Assembly (NCBI RefSeq): GCF_900109775.1
Contig: NZ_FOAX01000002.1
Location: 744,001-808,000, forward strand
Reading direction: 5' to 3'
DNA length: 64,000 nt
Origin: Pseudoxanthomonas sp. GM95
Lineage (GTDB): Bacteria; Pseudomonadota; Gammaproteobacteria; Xanthomonadales; Xanthomonadaceae
Shown: piece after piece, positions 37,473 to 46,550 of the stretch
How positions within the stretch are numbered: the stretch's first letter is position 1
How the letters are laid out: every line of letters starts with the position of its first letter
Notes under the pieces: generated by a model
What the model was told of the DNA's origin: nothing
The model's database searches: none
What the model saw: only the letters and a program-made list of their open reading frames with translations
Translations under genes and position numbers: made by a program

Positions 37473-37652
37473 GCAGTGATCCGGCTGCGGGAATGCAGCC
37501 ACCATGCCCATGCACGCTGCGGCGCTGGCGTGAAAATCCCTGCTGAAGCCTGACTGGTGCAAGATGTGACACAGGCCCTGAAGCAGCTTGCGGCCCCTCA
37601 ACCCCGACGCGCATCATGCGCGACTTCGAACTACAACCCGCATGGAAGTCGT

Positions 37653-40235
37653 ATGACGCTTTCGCAGCTGCGCGCCCGTGGTGCCTTTGTGGACACCTGG
37701 CTGCCGCGCCTGCAACGCGCTCGCCCCTGGCTGCTGGCCGCGGCGGCGCTGGTGGTCGCGGGACTGGTGATCGATGCCTTCATCGACTTGTCGCATCAGG
37801 TGACCTACGCCGGCGTGCTGGCGGCGGTGCAGGGCGTGGCGGGCTGGAAACTGGGCATGGCCTTGTTGGCCACCGCAGTGAGCTTCTTCTCGCTGACCTT
37901 CTATGACGCCTCGGCGCTGCGTTACGCCGGCGCGCGCGTGCCGTACCGCGTGGTCGCCAAGACGGCGTTCATCGCCTACGCGTTGAGCAACATGATCGGC
38001 CTGGGGGTGTTTACCGGTGGCGCGGTGCGGCTGCGGTTGTACGGTGCGGCCGGCGTGGAAGCCGGCCTGATCACCCGCGCGATCGCCTTCAACGCGTTGG
38101 CCTTCGGCTTAGGGATTAGCGTGGTCGGTGCGGTCGGCGTGCTGCTCGATGCGGCTTCGCTCGCACCGCTGGCGCATGTGCCGGTGTGGGTGCTGCAGGC
38201 GGTGTGCATCGCGGCGCTGCTGGCGGCGGCGGTGCTGCTGTGGGCCTGTCGCAAGGGTGAGTTTGCCGCAGGTCCGGTGCGCATCCGTCTGCCGGCGCCG
38301 TGGCTGGCTTGGCAGCAGCTGGGCGTGTCGGTGGTGGATATCGTCGCGTCGGCCGCGGTGCTGTGGTGGCTGCTGCCCGAAGGCGCGATCGATTTCTCCG
38401 CTTTCGTCGGCTTCTATGCCGCGGCGATGGTGTTGGGCGTGATCAGCCATGTGCCGGGCGGGCTGGGCGTGTTCGAAGCGGTGATGCTGCTGGCGCTGGG
38501 CGGACGCGTGCCCTCCGAATCGCTGGCCGGTGCGCTGGTGCTGTATCGCCTGATCTATTACGTGCTGCCGTTGTTGCTGGCGATGGGCGTGCTGGCGGTG
38601 CACGAAGTCGGCCGCGGCCCGGCCGCGCCGGTGGCCCGCGCGATGGTCGGCATGGCGCCGCGCCTGCTGGCCGCGTTCACCGCCGTGGTGGCGGTCATGT
38701 TGCTGGTCTCGGGCGTGACGCCGGCCACCGACGAAGCCACCGCGCTGCTGGCCCTGCACGTGCCGCTGCTGCTGGTGGAGGCCGCGCATTTCTTGAGTTC
38801 GATCGCGGGCGTGGCGATGCTGTTCGTCGCGCGCGCGCTGCTGCGCCGTCTGGACGCGGCCTGGTGGGCGGCCGTGGGCCTGACTCTGGTCGCGCTGGTG
38901 CTGGCCCTGCCCAAGGGACTGGCCATCGACGAATCGCTGGTGCTGGGTTCGCTGATGGTGGTCCTGCTGCTGTCGCGCAAGCAGTTCACCCGCAAGGCCT
39001 CGCTGCTGGCCGTGCCGTTCAGCGAAGGCTGGCTGCTGGCGATGGCGGTAGTGTGCGTGGCGGTGACGGCGCTGCTGTTCTTCGCCTATCGCGATGTCGA
39101 TTACGGCAACCAGCTGTGGTGGCAGTTCGAGTTCGATGCCGAGGCGCCGCGTTCGCTGCGCGCGATGGTCGGCGTCTCAATCCTGGCCTTGGCGCTCGCC
39201 GTGCGCCAGTTGCTGCATCCGCCGGCGCCGCCGCTGCCGCTGCCTACCGCCGAGGAACTGGACCGCGCCGATGCGATCATCCGCCAGCAGTCGTCGGCCG
39301 ATGCCGGCCTGGCGCTGACCGGCGACAAGCCGCTGATGTTCTCCGAGAACGGCAAGGCGTTCGTGATGTTCGGCCGCCAGGGCAAGTCGTGGATCGCGTT
39401 GTCCGATCCGGTCGGCCCACGCCAGGATTGGGACGAACTGGTGTGGCGCTTCCTGGAGCGCGCCAAGGAGTCCGGCGCACGCGGCTGCTTCTACCAGGTG
39501 CGCCCCGATGCGCTGCCGCTGTACCTGGATGCCGGCTTGCGCCTGTTCAAACTGGGCGAATACGCGTGGGTGCCGCTGGCCGAGTTCAGCCTGCAGGGCA
39601 AGCGTCGCGGCAACCTGCGCAACGGCGTCAACCGCTGCGAGCGCGAGGGCCTGGAGTTCGCGCTGATCGATACCGTCGATGTGCCGGCGCTGCTGCCGCA
39701 GCTGCGCGCGGTGTCCGATGCGTGGTTGGGCAAGCACAACACCGCTGAGAAGCGCTTCTCCGTCGGGGCCTTCGACGATGCCTACGTGGCGCGCAATCCG
39801 GTCGCGGTGGCGCGGCGCGAGGGCAAGATCCTGGCGTTCGCCTCGTTGCTGACTTCGGATTTGAAGCAGGAGGCCAGCATCGACCTGATGCGCCACGTGG
39901 AGGACATGCCCAACGGCACCATGGATTTCCTGTTCGCCAAGCTGATGCTGCATTTCGCGCAGGCCGGCTACGCGCGCTTCGGCCTGGGGATGGCGCCGCT
40001 GTCGGGCATGGCCGGACATGCGCTGGCGCCGCGCTGGCATCGCATCGGCCGGCTGCTGTATTCGCACGGCGAGCACTTCTACAACTTCCGCGGGCTGCGT
40101 GCCTTCAAGGAAAAATTCGATCCGCAGTGGGAAGCGCGCTACCTGGCCGCGCCCGGGGGCGTGACCCCGCTGCTCGTACTGGGTGATGTCGCCGCACTCA
40201 TCAGCGGCGGTTACAAGGGAGTCATCGGCAAATGA
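37653..40235 (+). CDS. mprF: bifunctional aminoacyl-phosphatidylglycerol synthase/flippase MprF
   Basis: This 860-residue integral membrane protein has about 14 hydrophobic segments (flippase domain, roughly 1-520) followed by a cytoplasmic GNAT-like synthase domain with GFYQ-like RGCFYQVRPDA, KRRGNLRNGVNR and FNFRGLRAFKEKF. MprF transfers Lys or Ala from charged tRNA to phosphatidylglycerol and flips the product outward, lowering surface negative charge and sensitivity to cationic peptides. The start follows GGAAG. Its stop overlaps the start of virJ by four bases, so synthesis and probable hydrolysis are coupled. Confidence 0.93.
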   Translation: MTLSQLRARGAFVDTWLPRLQRARPWLLAAAALVVAGLVIDAFIDLSHQVTYAGVLAAVQGVAGWKLGMALLATAVSFFSLTFYDASALRYAGARVPYRVVAKTAFIAYALSNMIGLGVFTGGAVRLRLYGAAGVEAGLITRAIAFNALAFGLGISVVGAVGVLLDAASLAPLAHVPVWVLQAVCIAALLAAAVLLWACRKGEFAAGPVRIRLPAPWLAWQQLGVSVVDIVASAAVLWWLLPEGAIDFSAFVGFYAAAMVLGVISHVPGGLGVFEAVMLLALGGRVPSESLAGALVLYRLIYYVLPLLLAMGVLAVHEVGRGPAAPVARAMVGMAPRLLAAFTAVVAVMLLVSGVTPATDEATALLALHVPLLLVEAAHFLSSIAGVAMLFVARALLRRLDAAWWAAVGLTLVALVLALPKGLAIDESLVLGSLMVVLLLSRKQFTRKASLLAVPFSEGWLLAMAVVCVAVTALLFFAYRDVDYGNQLWWQFEFDAEAPRSLRAMVGVSILALALAVRQLLHPPAPPLPLPTAEELDRADAIIRQQSSADAGLALTGDKPLMFSENGKAFVMFGRQGKSWIALSDPVGPRQDWDELVWRFLERAKESGARGCFYQVRPDALPLYLDAGLRLFKLGEYAWVPLAEFSLQGKRRGNLRNGVNRCEREGLEFALIDTVDVPALLPQLRAVSDAWLGKHNTAEKRFSVGAFDDAYVARNPVAVARREGKILAFASLLTSDLKQEASIDLMRHVEDMPNGTMDFLFAKLMLHFAQAGYARFGLGMAPLSGMAGHALAPRWHRIGRLLYSHGEHFYNFRGLRAFKEKFDPQWEARYLAAPGGVTPLLVLGDVAALISGGYKGVIGK

Positions 40236-41641
40236 TCCGTCGTCTTGGCAGTCTGTTGTTGCTGGCCTGCGCGCTGCCGCTGCATGCGCAGCCTCTGGCC
40301 AAACCCGAGCGCGTCTCGCACGGCAATTTCCGCGACGTGACGCTGTACCGCACCGAAGGCGCGCCGCGCCAGGTGGTGCTGATGTTGTCCGGCGAACAGG
40401 GCTGGAATGCCGCGGCCGATGCCGACGCCCGCGCGCTGGCGCAGGCTGGCGCGTTCGTTGCCGGCATCGATACGCCGCAGATGCGCAGGCAGTTCACCGG
40501 CGACGGCAAGGGTTGCGTATTCCCCGATGGCGACCTGGAAAACCTCTCGCACTACCTGCAGGGCTACGCGCAGTTGCCGGGCTATCGCGCACCGTTGCTG
40601 GTGGGCGAGGGCAGTGGTGCGGCGGTGGCCTACGCGATGGCGGCGCAGGCCGATGCCGGCGTGTTTTCCGGTGCGCTGACCGTGGACTTCAAGCCGAGCC
40701 TGGACCTGGGGCGCGTGCCCTGCGAAGGCAAGGGCAACATTTTTGAAACCCTGCCGATCAAGGGCGCGATCACCGTGCTGCAGCCGGCGCCCAAGCTGCG
40801 CGTGCCGTGGGTGTCGCTGGCCACCGGCGGGAAGGCGGCGGGCTTCGATGCCAAAGCCTTCGTCAAGCGCACCGATGGTGCCTCGTTCGTGCAGCTGGAA
40901 GCCGCGCGCGATGAAGCCGCGGTGCGCCACGCCGCGCTGGTCGCCGCCTCGCACATGCTGGGCAAGACCGAGCAGGCCAAGGCGCCGCCCGCGCCGCCGC
41001 AGGATCTGGCTGGCCTGCCCTTGAACGAGGTGCCCGCCACCGCCGCGGCGCAAGGCGACACCTACGCGGTGCTGCTCAGCGGCGATGGCGGCTGGGCGGG
41101 CCTGGACCAGGAAGTCGCCGCGGCGGTGGCGGCCAAGGGCATTCCGGTGGTGGGCTTCGACTCACTGCGCTACTTCTGGAAGAAGCGCACGCCGCAGGGC
41201 CTGGCCACCGACCTGGACCGCATCCTGCGCTATTACGGCCCGCATTGGGGCAAGTCGAAGGTGATCCTGATCGGCTATTCGCAGGGCGCCGACGTGTTGC
41301 CGTTTGCGGTGAATCGCTTGGCACCGGACACGCGTGCGCAGCTGTCGCAGGCTGTCTACCTGGCGTTGAGCGGCAATGCCGCGTTCGAGTTCCACCTGAC
41401 CAACTGGATGTCCGACGACGTCGCTGATGGCATGCCGACCACGCCGGAGATCCTCAAGCTCAAGGCGGCGGAAAACTTCTGCATCTACGGCGAAGGCGAC
41501 GACGACGAGGTCTGCAGCAAGATCCCGGCCGGCCACCTGCGCGTGCAGGCATTGACCGGCGGTCATCACTTCGATGGCGACTACGCGCACTTGGCCGAGA
41601 TCATTCTCTCGACCGCGGCCACGGCCGACGCCAAGCCCTGA
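40232..41641 (+). CDS. VirJ/AcvB-family periplasmic serine hydrolase
   Basis: This 469-residue exported protein (signal peptide to about residue 19) is made of two related alpha/beta-hydrolase halves, with LSGEQGW at 52-58 and LSGDGGW at 282-288. Only the second half has an intact nucleophile elbow, GYSQGAD with Ser350. This is the long AcvB form of the VirJ family. In rhizobia, AcvB/AtvA has been described as a hydrolase that removes the amino acid from aminoacylated phosphatidylglycerol. Placement directly after mprF, with overlapping start and stop, strongly supports that role here. Confidence 0.85.
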   Translation: MIRRLGSLLLLACALPLHAQPLAKPERVSHGNFRDVTLYRTEGAPRQVVLMLSGEQGWNAAADADARALAQAGAFVAGIDTPQMRRQFTGDGKGCVFPDGDLENLSHYLQGYAQLPGYRAPLLVGEGSGAAVAYAMAAQADAGVFSGALTVDFKPSLDLGRVPCEGKGNIFETLPIKGAITVLQPAPKLRVPWVSLATGGKAAGFDAKAFVKRTDGASFVQLEAARDEAAVRHAALVAASHMLGKTEQAKAPPAPPQDLAGLPLNEVPATAAAQGDTYAVLLSGDGGWAGLDQEVAAAVAAKGIPVVGFDSLRYFWKKRTPQGLATDLDRILRYYGPHWGKSKVILIGYSQGADVLPFAVNRLAPDTRAQLSQAVYLALSGNAAFEFHLTNWMSDDVADGMPTTPEILKLKAAENFCIYGEGDDDEVCSKIPAGHLRVQALTGGHHFDGDYAHLAEIILSTAATADAKP

Positions 41642-41644
41642 AGG

Positions 41645-43609
41645 CTAAGCGCGGGTCTGGGCCAGCGCGTAACGCAGCAGCCGGGCCATGAGCCGCTGTC
41701 CCAGCCTGCGCGGCTGGGACAGGTCCATGCGCGACAGCGCGATAGCCGCGTCCGGCGTTTTCGTCAGCAGCGCCGCAGCGACGGTGCGCAGCTTGTCGGC
41801 GCGCGTGGCGGTGTGCTCTTTCAGCCAGGTCAGCGCGCGCACGAGCTGCTGCTCGGTGTCGGTGAAATCGCTGCCCAGCGGATAGTCGGGTAGCGTCCCG
41901 TCACGGCGGAACGGCGCCAGCGCCTGCGCCAATCGTTGCGGCGTGTTGCGCTGCCACTGCGCGGGTGGCTGGAAGTCGCTGTGGAGCTTGCCTGCGCGCT
42001 TGGCCTGTTCGACCAGCGGCGCGACGAAGCGCGCATCGGTGATGCCGCACATCGCGATCACGCAGTCCTCGTCGGTCTGCGCGCGCAGATCGGCGATGCC
42101 GTACTCGTCCACGAACACATCGCGCAGGTGGCGCGGAATGGTGGTGTGGCCGTAATTCCAGCGGATGTTGGAGGCGGCTTGCGTGGGTAATCCGCGCCAG
42201 CTGCGCAGCATCAGCACACTGCGCGCATCGTCCAGCGCGTGGGCCATGCTGACGAAGTCGTGCTGCCCGCCGACGCCGGAGACCACGCGCCCATCCTCCA
42301 GCCCATCGGACACCGCGGCGCCCAAGGCGGTGGCCATCATGCAGCTGTTGAAGAAGCGGGATTCCACGCGCTGCAGCCGCTCCAGCGCCTCGTTGCCGCC
42401 ATAGAGCTGGTTGATCTCGCTGATCCTACGCATGCCGATGGCGCGGCGCTGGTCATGATCCAGGTTGCGCAGCCAGTCGTAGAATTCGGGCGATCCCAGG
42501 TAGAAGGCGCCGTGCAGATACTCGCCTTCGGCCTGGAGCTTTGCGTGGTCCGCGTCGCTGGCGCTGCCGGTGGCGATGCGCTGCATCAGTGGCGCATCAT
42601 CCACGACGCGGCGCTTGGTCACGCCGTGTTGCACCAGCTGGCGGAAGCCTTCGTTGAGCATCTCGCTGCAGCCGTAAAGGCCGATCGAGAAGGGCGCCAT
42701 GCCGCCGCTTTCGATCACGGCGGGGTGATGGATCAGCTCGGGGTCCAGCGCTTCGAGGACGCGGCGATAGGTGGCGTTATCGGTATGCCGCAGCACCAGC
42801 GCGTGGCTGAGGGCGTCGGCCAGCGTGCCGATGCCGATCTGCAGCGTGCCGCCGTCGCGCACCAGCGCGCTGGCGTGCAGGCCGATGGCGTAATCGCTTT
42901 CGCTGACCGGCTGGCGCGGCAGGCCGAACAGCGCCGGATGCGGTCCGGGCGGATCGATCACCACGTCGAAGAAATCCTCGCCCACCGTCGCGACGCCGCC
43001 CATCCAGGGCAGCTGCGGATCGATCTCGGCGACCATCAACGGACGCGGCAGGCCGCGACGGCGGATCGCGTCGAGCGTGTCCTGGGTGGTGTCGTTATTG
43101 CACGACAGCGATAGGCGCAGTGGCGCGTCGGCCGCTGCCTGCGGATCGCGCGCGACTTTCTGCACGATCATGTTCGGCGCGCGCTGGGCCACGCCGTCGG
43201 CGGCGTGGGTGTAGTTAAGGCTGACGTAGCTCCGCTGCATCTGGGTCGAATGCAGCAACGCGCCGGACTGCATGTAGAACTCTTCCACCTGGATGTGCGC
43301 GGGGAGCGTGTTCGCCTTCAATGCCTGCACATAGCGCAAGGCGGGGAAGTGCTGGCCAAAGTGACGCGCGGCAAACGGCTTGAAGAAGCGCGCTTCCAGC
43401 CCATCGCCCTTGGGTGCGGGTGGATCCAGCGACAGCGCGGTGTAGAGCTGCATGGGCCGCGACGGATCACGTTCGATCCGCTCGTACAGCGCATTGAGCA
43501 AGCGGTGCGGCTTGCCGATGCCCAGCGGCGCGGCGACGCGCAGCGGGCCGGGAATGCGCTGCAGGATCAGATCGACGGCGTCGGACAGGTCGGCAAGGGC
43601 GAGGGTCAT
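41645..43609 (-). CDS. acetyl-CoA hydrolase/transferase family protein
   Basis: This 654-residue protein has the acetyl-CoA hydrolase/transferase fold, with GLEARFF and QVEEFYMQSG in the first half and a C-terminal domain with VSGVGGQHDFVSMAHAL, the usual CoA-site loop VGGQxDF. An IIHHPAV-like IHHPAVIESGGMAP lies between. Family members move CoA between acids (acetate, succinate, propionate) or hydrolyse acyl-CoA. At 654 residues it is longer than the about 500 of Cat1-type enzymes, with additional N- and C-terminal sequence. Its 3' end is three bases from virJ, convergent. Confidence 0.85.
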   Translation of the reverse strand: MTLALADLSDAVDLILQRIPGPLRVAAPLGIGKPHRLLNALYERIERDPSRPMQLYTALSLDPPAPKGDGLEARFFKPFAARHFGQHFPALRYVQALKANTLPAHIQVEEFYMQSGALLHSTQMQRSYVSLNYTHAADGVAQRAPNMIVQKVARDPQAAADAPLRLSLSCNNDTTQDTLDAIRRRGLPRPLMVAEIDPQLPWMGGVATVGEDFFDVVIDPPGPHPALFGLPRQPVSESDYAIGLHASALVRDGGTLQIGIGTLADALSHALVLRHTDNATYRRVLEALDPELIHHPAVIESGGMAPFSIGLYGCSEMLNEGFRQLVQHGVTKRRVVDDAPLMQRIATGSASDADHAKLQAEGEYLHGAFYLGSPEFYDWLRNLDHDQRRAIGMRRISEINQLYGGNEALERLQRVESRFFNSCMMATALGAAVSDGLEDGRVVSGVGGQHDFVSMAHALDDARSVLMLRSWRGLPTQAASNIRWNYGHTTIPRHLRDVFVDEYGIADLRAQTDEDCVIAMCGITDARFVAPLVEQAKRAGKLHSDFQPPAQWQRNTPQRLAQALAPFRRDGTLPDYPLGSDFTDTEQQLVRALTWLKEHTATRADKLRTVAAALLTKTPDAAIALSRMDLSQPRRLGQRLMARLLRYALAQTRA

Positions 43610-43754
43610 GCAGCCAGCTTCCTTGATGTGCGTTCAACGCTTGTGGTGGGCGCGCGGCTTGATCGCGGGCACCGCTTGCGGCGGTGTCGGTGCTGATCGC
43701 AGCGGCCGGTGTGCCGCATAAGGCTGCGACCAGAACGGTAGTAGAGGTCAATGC

Positions 43755-43783
43755 TGGCGAACGCGAATCATTTTCATTAAAAT
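43755..43783 (+). promoter_or_regulatory. Fur-box-like site over the promoter of the first siderophore receptor
   Basis: The stretch ACGCGAATCATTTTCATT at 43761-43778 has the AATCATTTTCATT character of a Fur box and overlaps a good -10 element TAAAAT at 43778-43783, with a weak -35 TGGCGA at 43755-43760 and a 17-base spacer. An identical 18-base sequence lies before the second receptor gene on the other strand. The remaining leader, 43784-43948, contains a small CTCCCG-TT-CGGGAG hairpin (43837-43850) and nothing else I can name. Confidence 0.7.
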
Positions 43784-43948
43784 CGTGTCATCCCGGTTCG
43801 CCGCATCGGATGCAAGCCCGGGCCGACCGCCAGCCGCTCCCGTTCGGGAGGCGTCTGCCAGCGGCGTTGTTCGCCACCTCTTACTCGTCGTCCCGCGCCT
43901 GTCGGATGTTGGCGTGGGGCTTGATGCCGCCTTTCTGGAAGCCCCCTC

Positions 43949-46150
43949 ATGACCCGCCGATCGCCCGTTCCTTCCGCTGTCTGCCTGCAGCGCCGCCGTC
44001 TTCTGTCCAGCGCGCTGTTCGCTTCGCTGTGCGTGCTCGCCGCCGCGCCGGCCTTGGCTGCCGATGAAACCCCGGCGCCCGACCAGGACAAGGCCGACGT
44101 GACCACGCTGGACAGCCTGCAGGTCAAGGGCGAGCGCGCCGAGGGCTACTCGATCCGCAAGACCAACGCCGGCACGCGCTTCAACCTGTCCGCGCGCGAG
44201 ATCCCGCAGTCGGTCAGCATCATCAGCCACCAGCGCATCGAAGATCAGGGCCTGGACGACATCATCGACGTGCTGGAAAACACCACCGGCATCTCCAATA
44301 CCCGGTCGGACAGCGAGCGCTTCGAGTTCTACGCGCGCGGCTTCTACATCGACAGCTACCAGTTCGACGGCATCCCCACCACGATGGTGCAGAACTGGAG
44401 CTATGGCGACTCGGCCCTGGACCTGGCGCTGTACGACCGCGTGGAAGTCGTGCGTGGCGCGACCGGCCTGCTGAGTGGCACCGGCAACCCGTCGGCCTCG
44501 GTCAACCTGATCCGCAAGCACGCCGACAGCCACACCCTGACCGGCAGCGTCTCGCAGACCGTCGGCAGCTGGAACCGCAGCCGCACCACGGTCGATGTGA
44601 CCACGCCGCTCAACAGCGCCGGCACCGTACGTGCGCGCGTGATCGGCAGCTACCTGGATACCGATTCGGCCGTGGACCGTTACAGCCAGAAGAAGAAGCT
44701 GTTTTATGGGGTGATCGACGCCGACCTGACCGACAACACGCTGCTGAGCGTCGGTTACGACTACCAGAAGAAGGAATCGGACGACGTCACCTGGGGCGGC
44801 TTCCCGATGTGGTACTCCGATGGCACCAGGACCAACTACTCGCGCGCGTTCAATCCCGCGACCGACTGGACGTATTGGGACACGACCACCAAGCGTGCGT
44901 TCGCCACGCTGCAGCACGATTTCGACAGCGGCTGGATGCTCAAGGTCGGCGCCACGCACGACCAGACCGACGTGCAGGACGTGCTGTTTTATCCGTACTA
45001 CAGCGCGGGCACCGGCTACGACCGCGAGACTGGTACCGGCATCGTGCCTTACGCCGGTCGCTACGATACCCAGCGCAAGGTCGATGGCCTGGATGGCTAT
45101 GTCAGCGGGCCGTTCCAGCTGTTCGGCCGCACCCACGAGCTGATGGCCGGCCTGAGCTACAACCGCCGCGACTACGTCAACAATGCATTCAATTACGAAG
45201 ATGGCAGCTTCCCGGGCCTGATCCCGAGCTACAACGGCTGGACCGGCAACTTCACCGAGCCGGCCTGGACCACCTCCTACGAGGCCAGCAGTGGCGTGGT
45301 GACGCAGAAGGCGGCTTACGCGGCGGCGCGCTTTACCCTGGCCGATCCGTTGAAGCTGATCGTCGGCGCGCGCTACACCGACTGGAAGGTCGATGGCCAG
45401 GAAGGCGGCGTGCCCCAGGTCAACGCACAGAAGAAGACCGTCCCGTACGCCGGCCTGATCTACGACATCGACGACACCTGGTCGACCTATGTCAGCTATA
45501 CGGACATCTTCAATCCGCAGCTGACCAAGGACGTCAACAAGCGCTTCCTCGACCCGACCACGGGCAAGAGCTACGAGGCCGGCGTCAAGGCGGCGTGGTT
45601 CGACAATCGCCTGAACGCCTCGCTGTCGGTGTTCCGCATCGAGCAGGACAACCTGGCGCAAGCCACCGGTCAGTACAACGACCAGAACGAGGCGATCTAC
45701 GTCGCGGCGCAGGGCACGGTGAGCCGTGGCGTCGAGTTCGAAGTGAATGGCGAGTTGGCTCCGGGCTGGAACGCGACCTTCGGTGCCTCGCGCTACGTGG
45801 CCAAGGATGAGAACGGCGACGACATCAACAGCGAGCTACCGCAGACCACGATCAAGCTCTACACCAGCTACACCCCGCGTGGCCTGTCGGACCTGACCTT
45901 CGGTGGTGGCGTGAACTGGCAGAACCGCATCTATGCCACGGCCTACTACACCTCGACCGACAGCATCCTGGCGCGTCAGGGCGCGTACGCACTGGTCAAT
46001 GCCTTCGCGCGCTATCGCATCTCGGACCGGTTCTCGGTGCAGGCCAACCTCAACAACCTGCTGGACAAGAAGTACTACTCGCAGATCTACGGCTACGGCG
46101 CGTACGGCGAGCCGAGCAATGGCTCGCTGACGCTGATCTATTCGTTCTGA
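43949..46150 (+). CDS. TonB-dependent siderophore receptor
   Basis: This 733-residue outer-membrane receptor has a signal peptide ending about residue 38 (AAAPALAAD). The plug domain includes NLSAREIPQSVSIIS and a conserved EVVRGATGLLSGTGNPSASVN stretch near 165-185. A 22-strand barrel follows and ends NGSLTLIYSF with the terminal Phe needed for outer-membrane insertion. It is of the ferric-siderophore type (FhuE/FpvA-like); the ligand is unknown. There is no N-terminal signalling extension, so it does not itself drive an ECF sigma factor. A Fur-like site covers its promoter. Confidence 0.93.
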   Translation: MTRRSPVPSAVCLQRRRLLSSALFASLCVLAAAPALAADETPAPDQDKADVTTLDSLQVKGERAEGYSIRKTNAGTRFNLSAREIPQSVSIISHQRIEDQGLDDIIDVLENTTGISNTRSDSERFEFYARGFYIDSYQFDGIPTTMVQNWSYGDSALDLALYDRVEVVRGATGLLSGTGNPSASVNLIRKHADSHTLTGSVSQTVGSWNRSRTTVDVTTPLNSAGTVRARVIGSYLDTDSAVDRYSQKKKLFYGVIDADLTDNTLLSVGYDYQKKESDDVTWGGFPMWYSDGTRTNYSRAFNPATDWTYWDTTTKRAFATLQHDFDSGWMLKVGATHDQTDVQDVLFYPYYSAGTGYDRETGTGIVPYAGRYDTQRKVDGLDGYVSGPFQLFGRTHELMAGLSYNRRDYVNNAFNYEDGSFPGLIPSYNGWTGNFTEPAWTTSYEASSGVVTQKAAYAAARFTLADPLKLIVGARYTDWKVDGQEGGVPQVNAQKKTVPYAGLIYDIDDTWSTYVSYTDIFNPQLTKDVNKRFLDPTTGKSYEAGVKAAWFDNRLNASLSVFRIEQDNLAQATGQYNDQNEAIYVAAQGTVSRGVEFEVNGELAPGWNATFGASRYVAKDENGDDINSELPQTTIKLYTSYTPRGLSDLTFGGGVNWQNRIYATAYYTSTDSILARQGAYALVNAFARYRISDRFSVQANLNNLLDKKYYSQIYGYGAYGEPSNGSLTLIYSF

Positions 46151-46174
46151 TTCAACGCATAGGGCAAGTGTTGA

Positions 46175-46207
46175 AAGAAGCGCCGGCTTGTCCGGCGCTT
46201 CTTTTTT
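46175..46207 (+). terminator. rho-independent terminator of the first siderophore receptor
   Basis: AAGAAGCGCCGG (46175-46186) pairs with CCGGCGCTTCTT (46192-46203), followed by TTTT. It lies 24 bases after the stop. From here to the next hairpin at 46462 there are about 250 bases with no gene or site that I can support. Confidence 0.88.
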
Positions 46208-46461
46208 GCGTCTTGCATCGGCAGTGTCGGGGAGGTGCCTGGCGCCTGATGTCGATGCGACGCATATTCGCTGTGAACTGCGTTCGAGCAGGGCTGTTTC
46301 GATCATGACGCCGCGGGCTTTGCATCGGTCGTGAGCGCTCTGCGATGTGCATCGATCACGACGCCGACGCCGACGCTGCCGGTGCCATTGCTGGATCTCG
46401 CGTTGAAAGCGGCGCCGTGCGAACGCGCGCTTGAGCCGCGCAGCCCACCAAGGCGCAAACA

Positions 46462-46493
46462 AAAAGGCCCGCTCCATCAGGGGCGGGCCTTTT
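46462..46493 (-). terminator. rho-independent terminator of the second siderophore receptor
   Basis: AAAAGGCCCGC (46462-46472) pairs with GCGGGCCTTTT (46483-46493) with a ten-base loop. Read on the minus strand the stem is followed by TTTTTG, so it serves the receptor gene ending at 46551; it may work in both directions. Confidence 0.85.
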
Positions 46494-46550
46494 CGATGTG
46501 ACCCCTCATGCCAGCGTTTACGCCAGCGCGAGGTCCAACCTGATAACGGC

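Noticed and set aside
43784-43948. Riboswitch in the leader of the first siderophore receptor
   Set aside because: The leader is long and contains a small hairpin, but no cobalamin, FMN or other riboswitch signature could be identified.
46204-46461. Possible small gene between the two receptor terminators
   Set aside because: No frame with a ribosome site or recognisable composition; left as intergenic.
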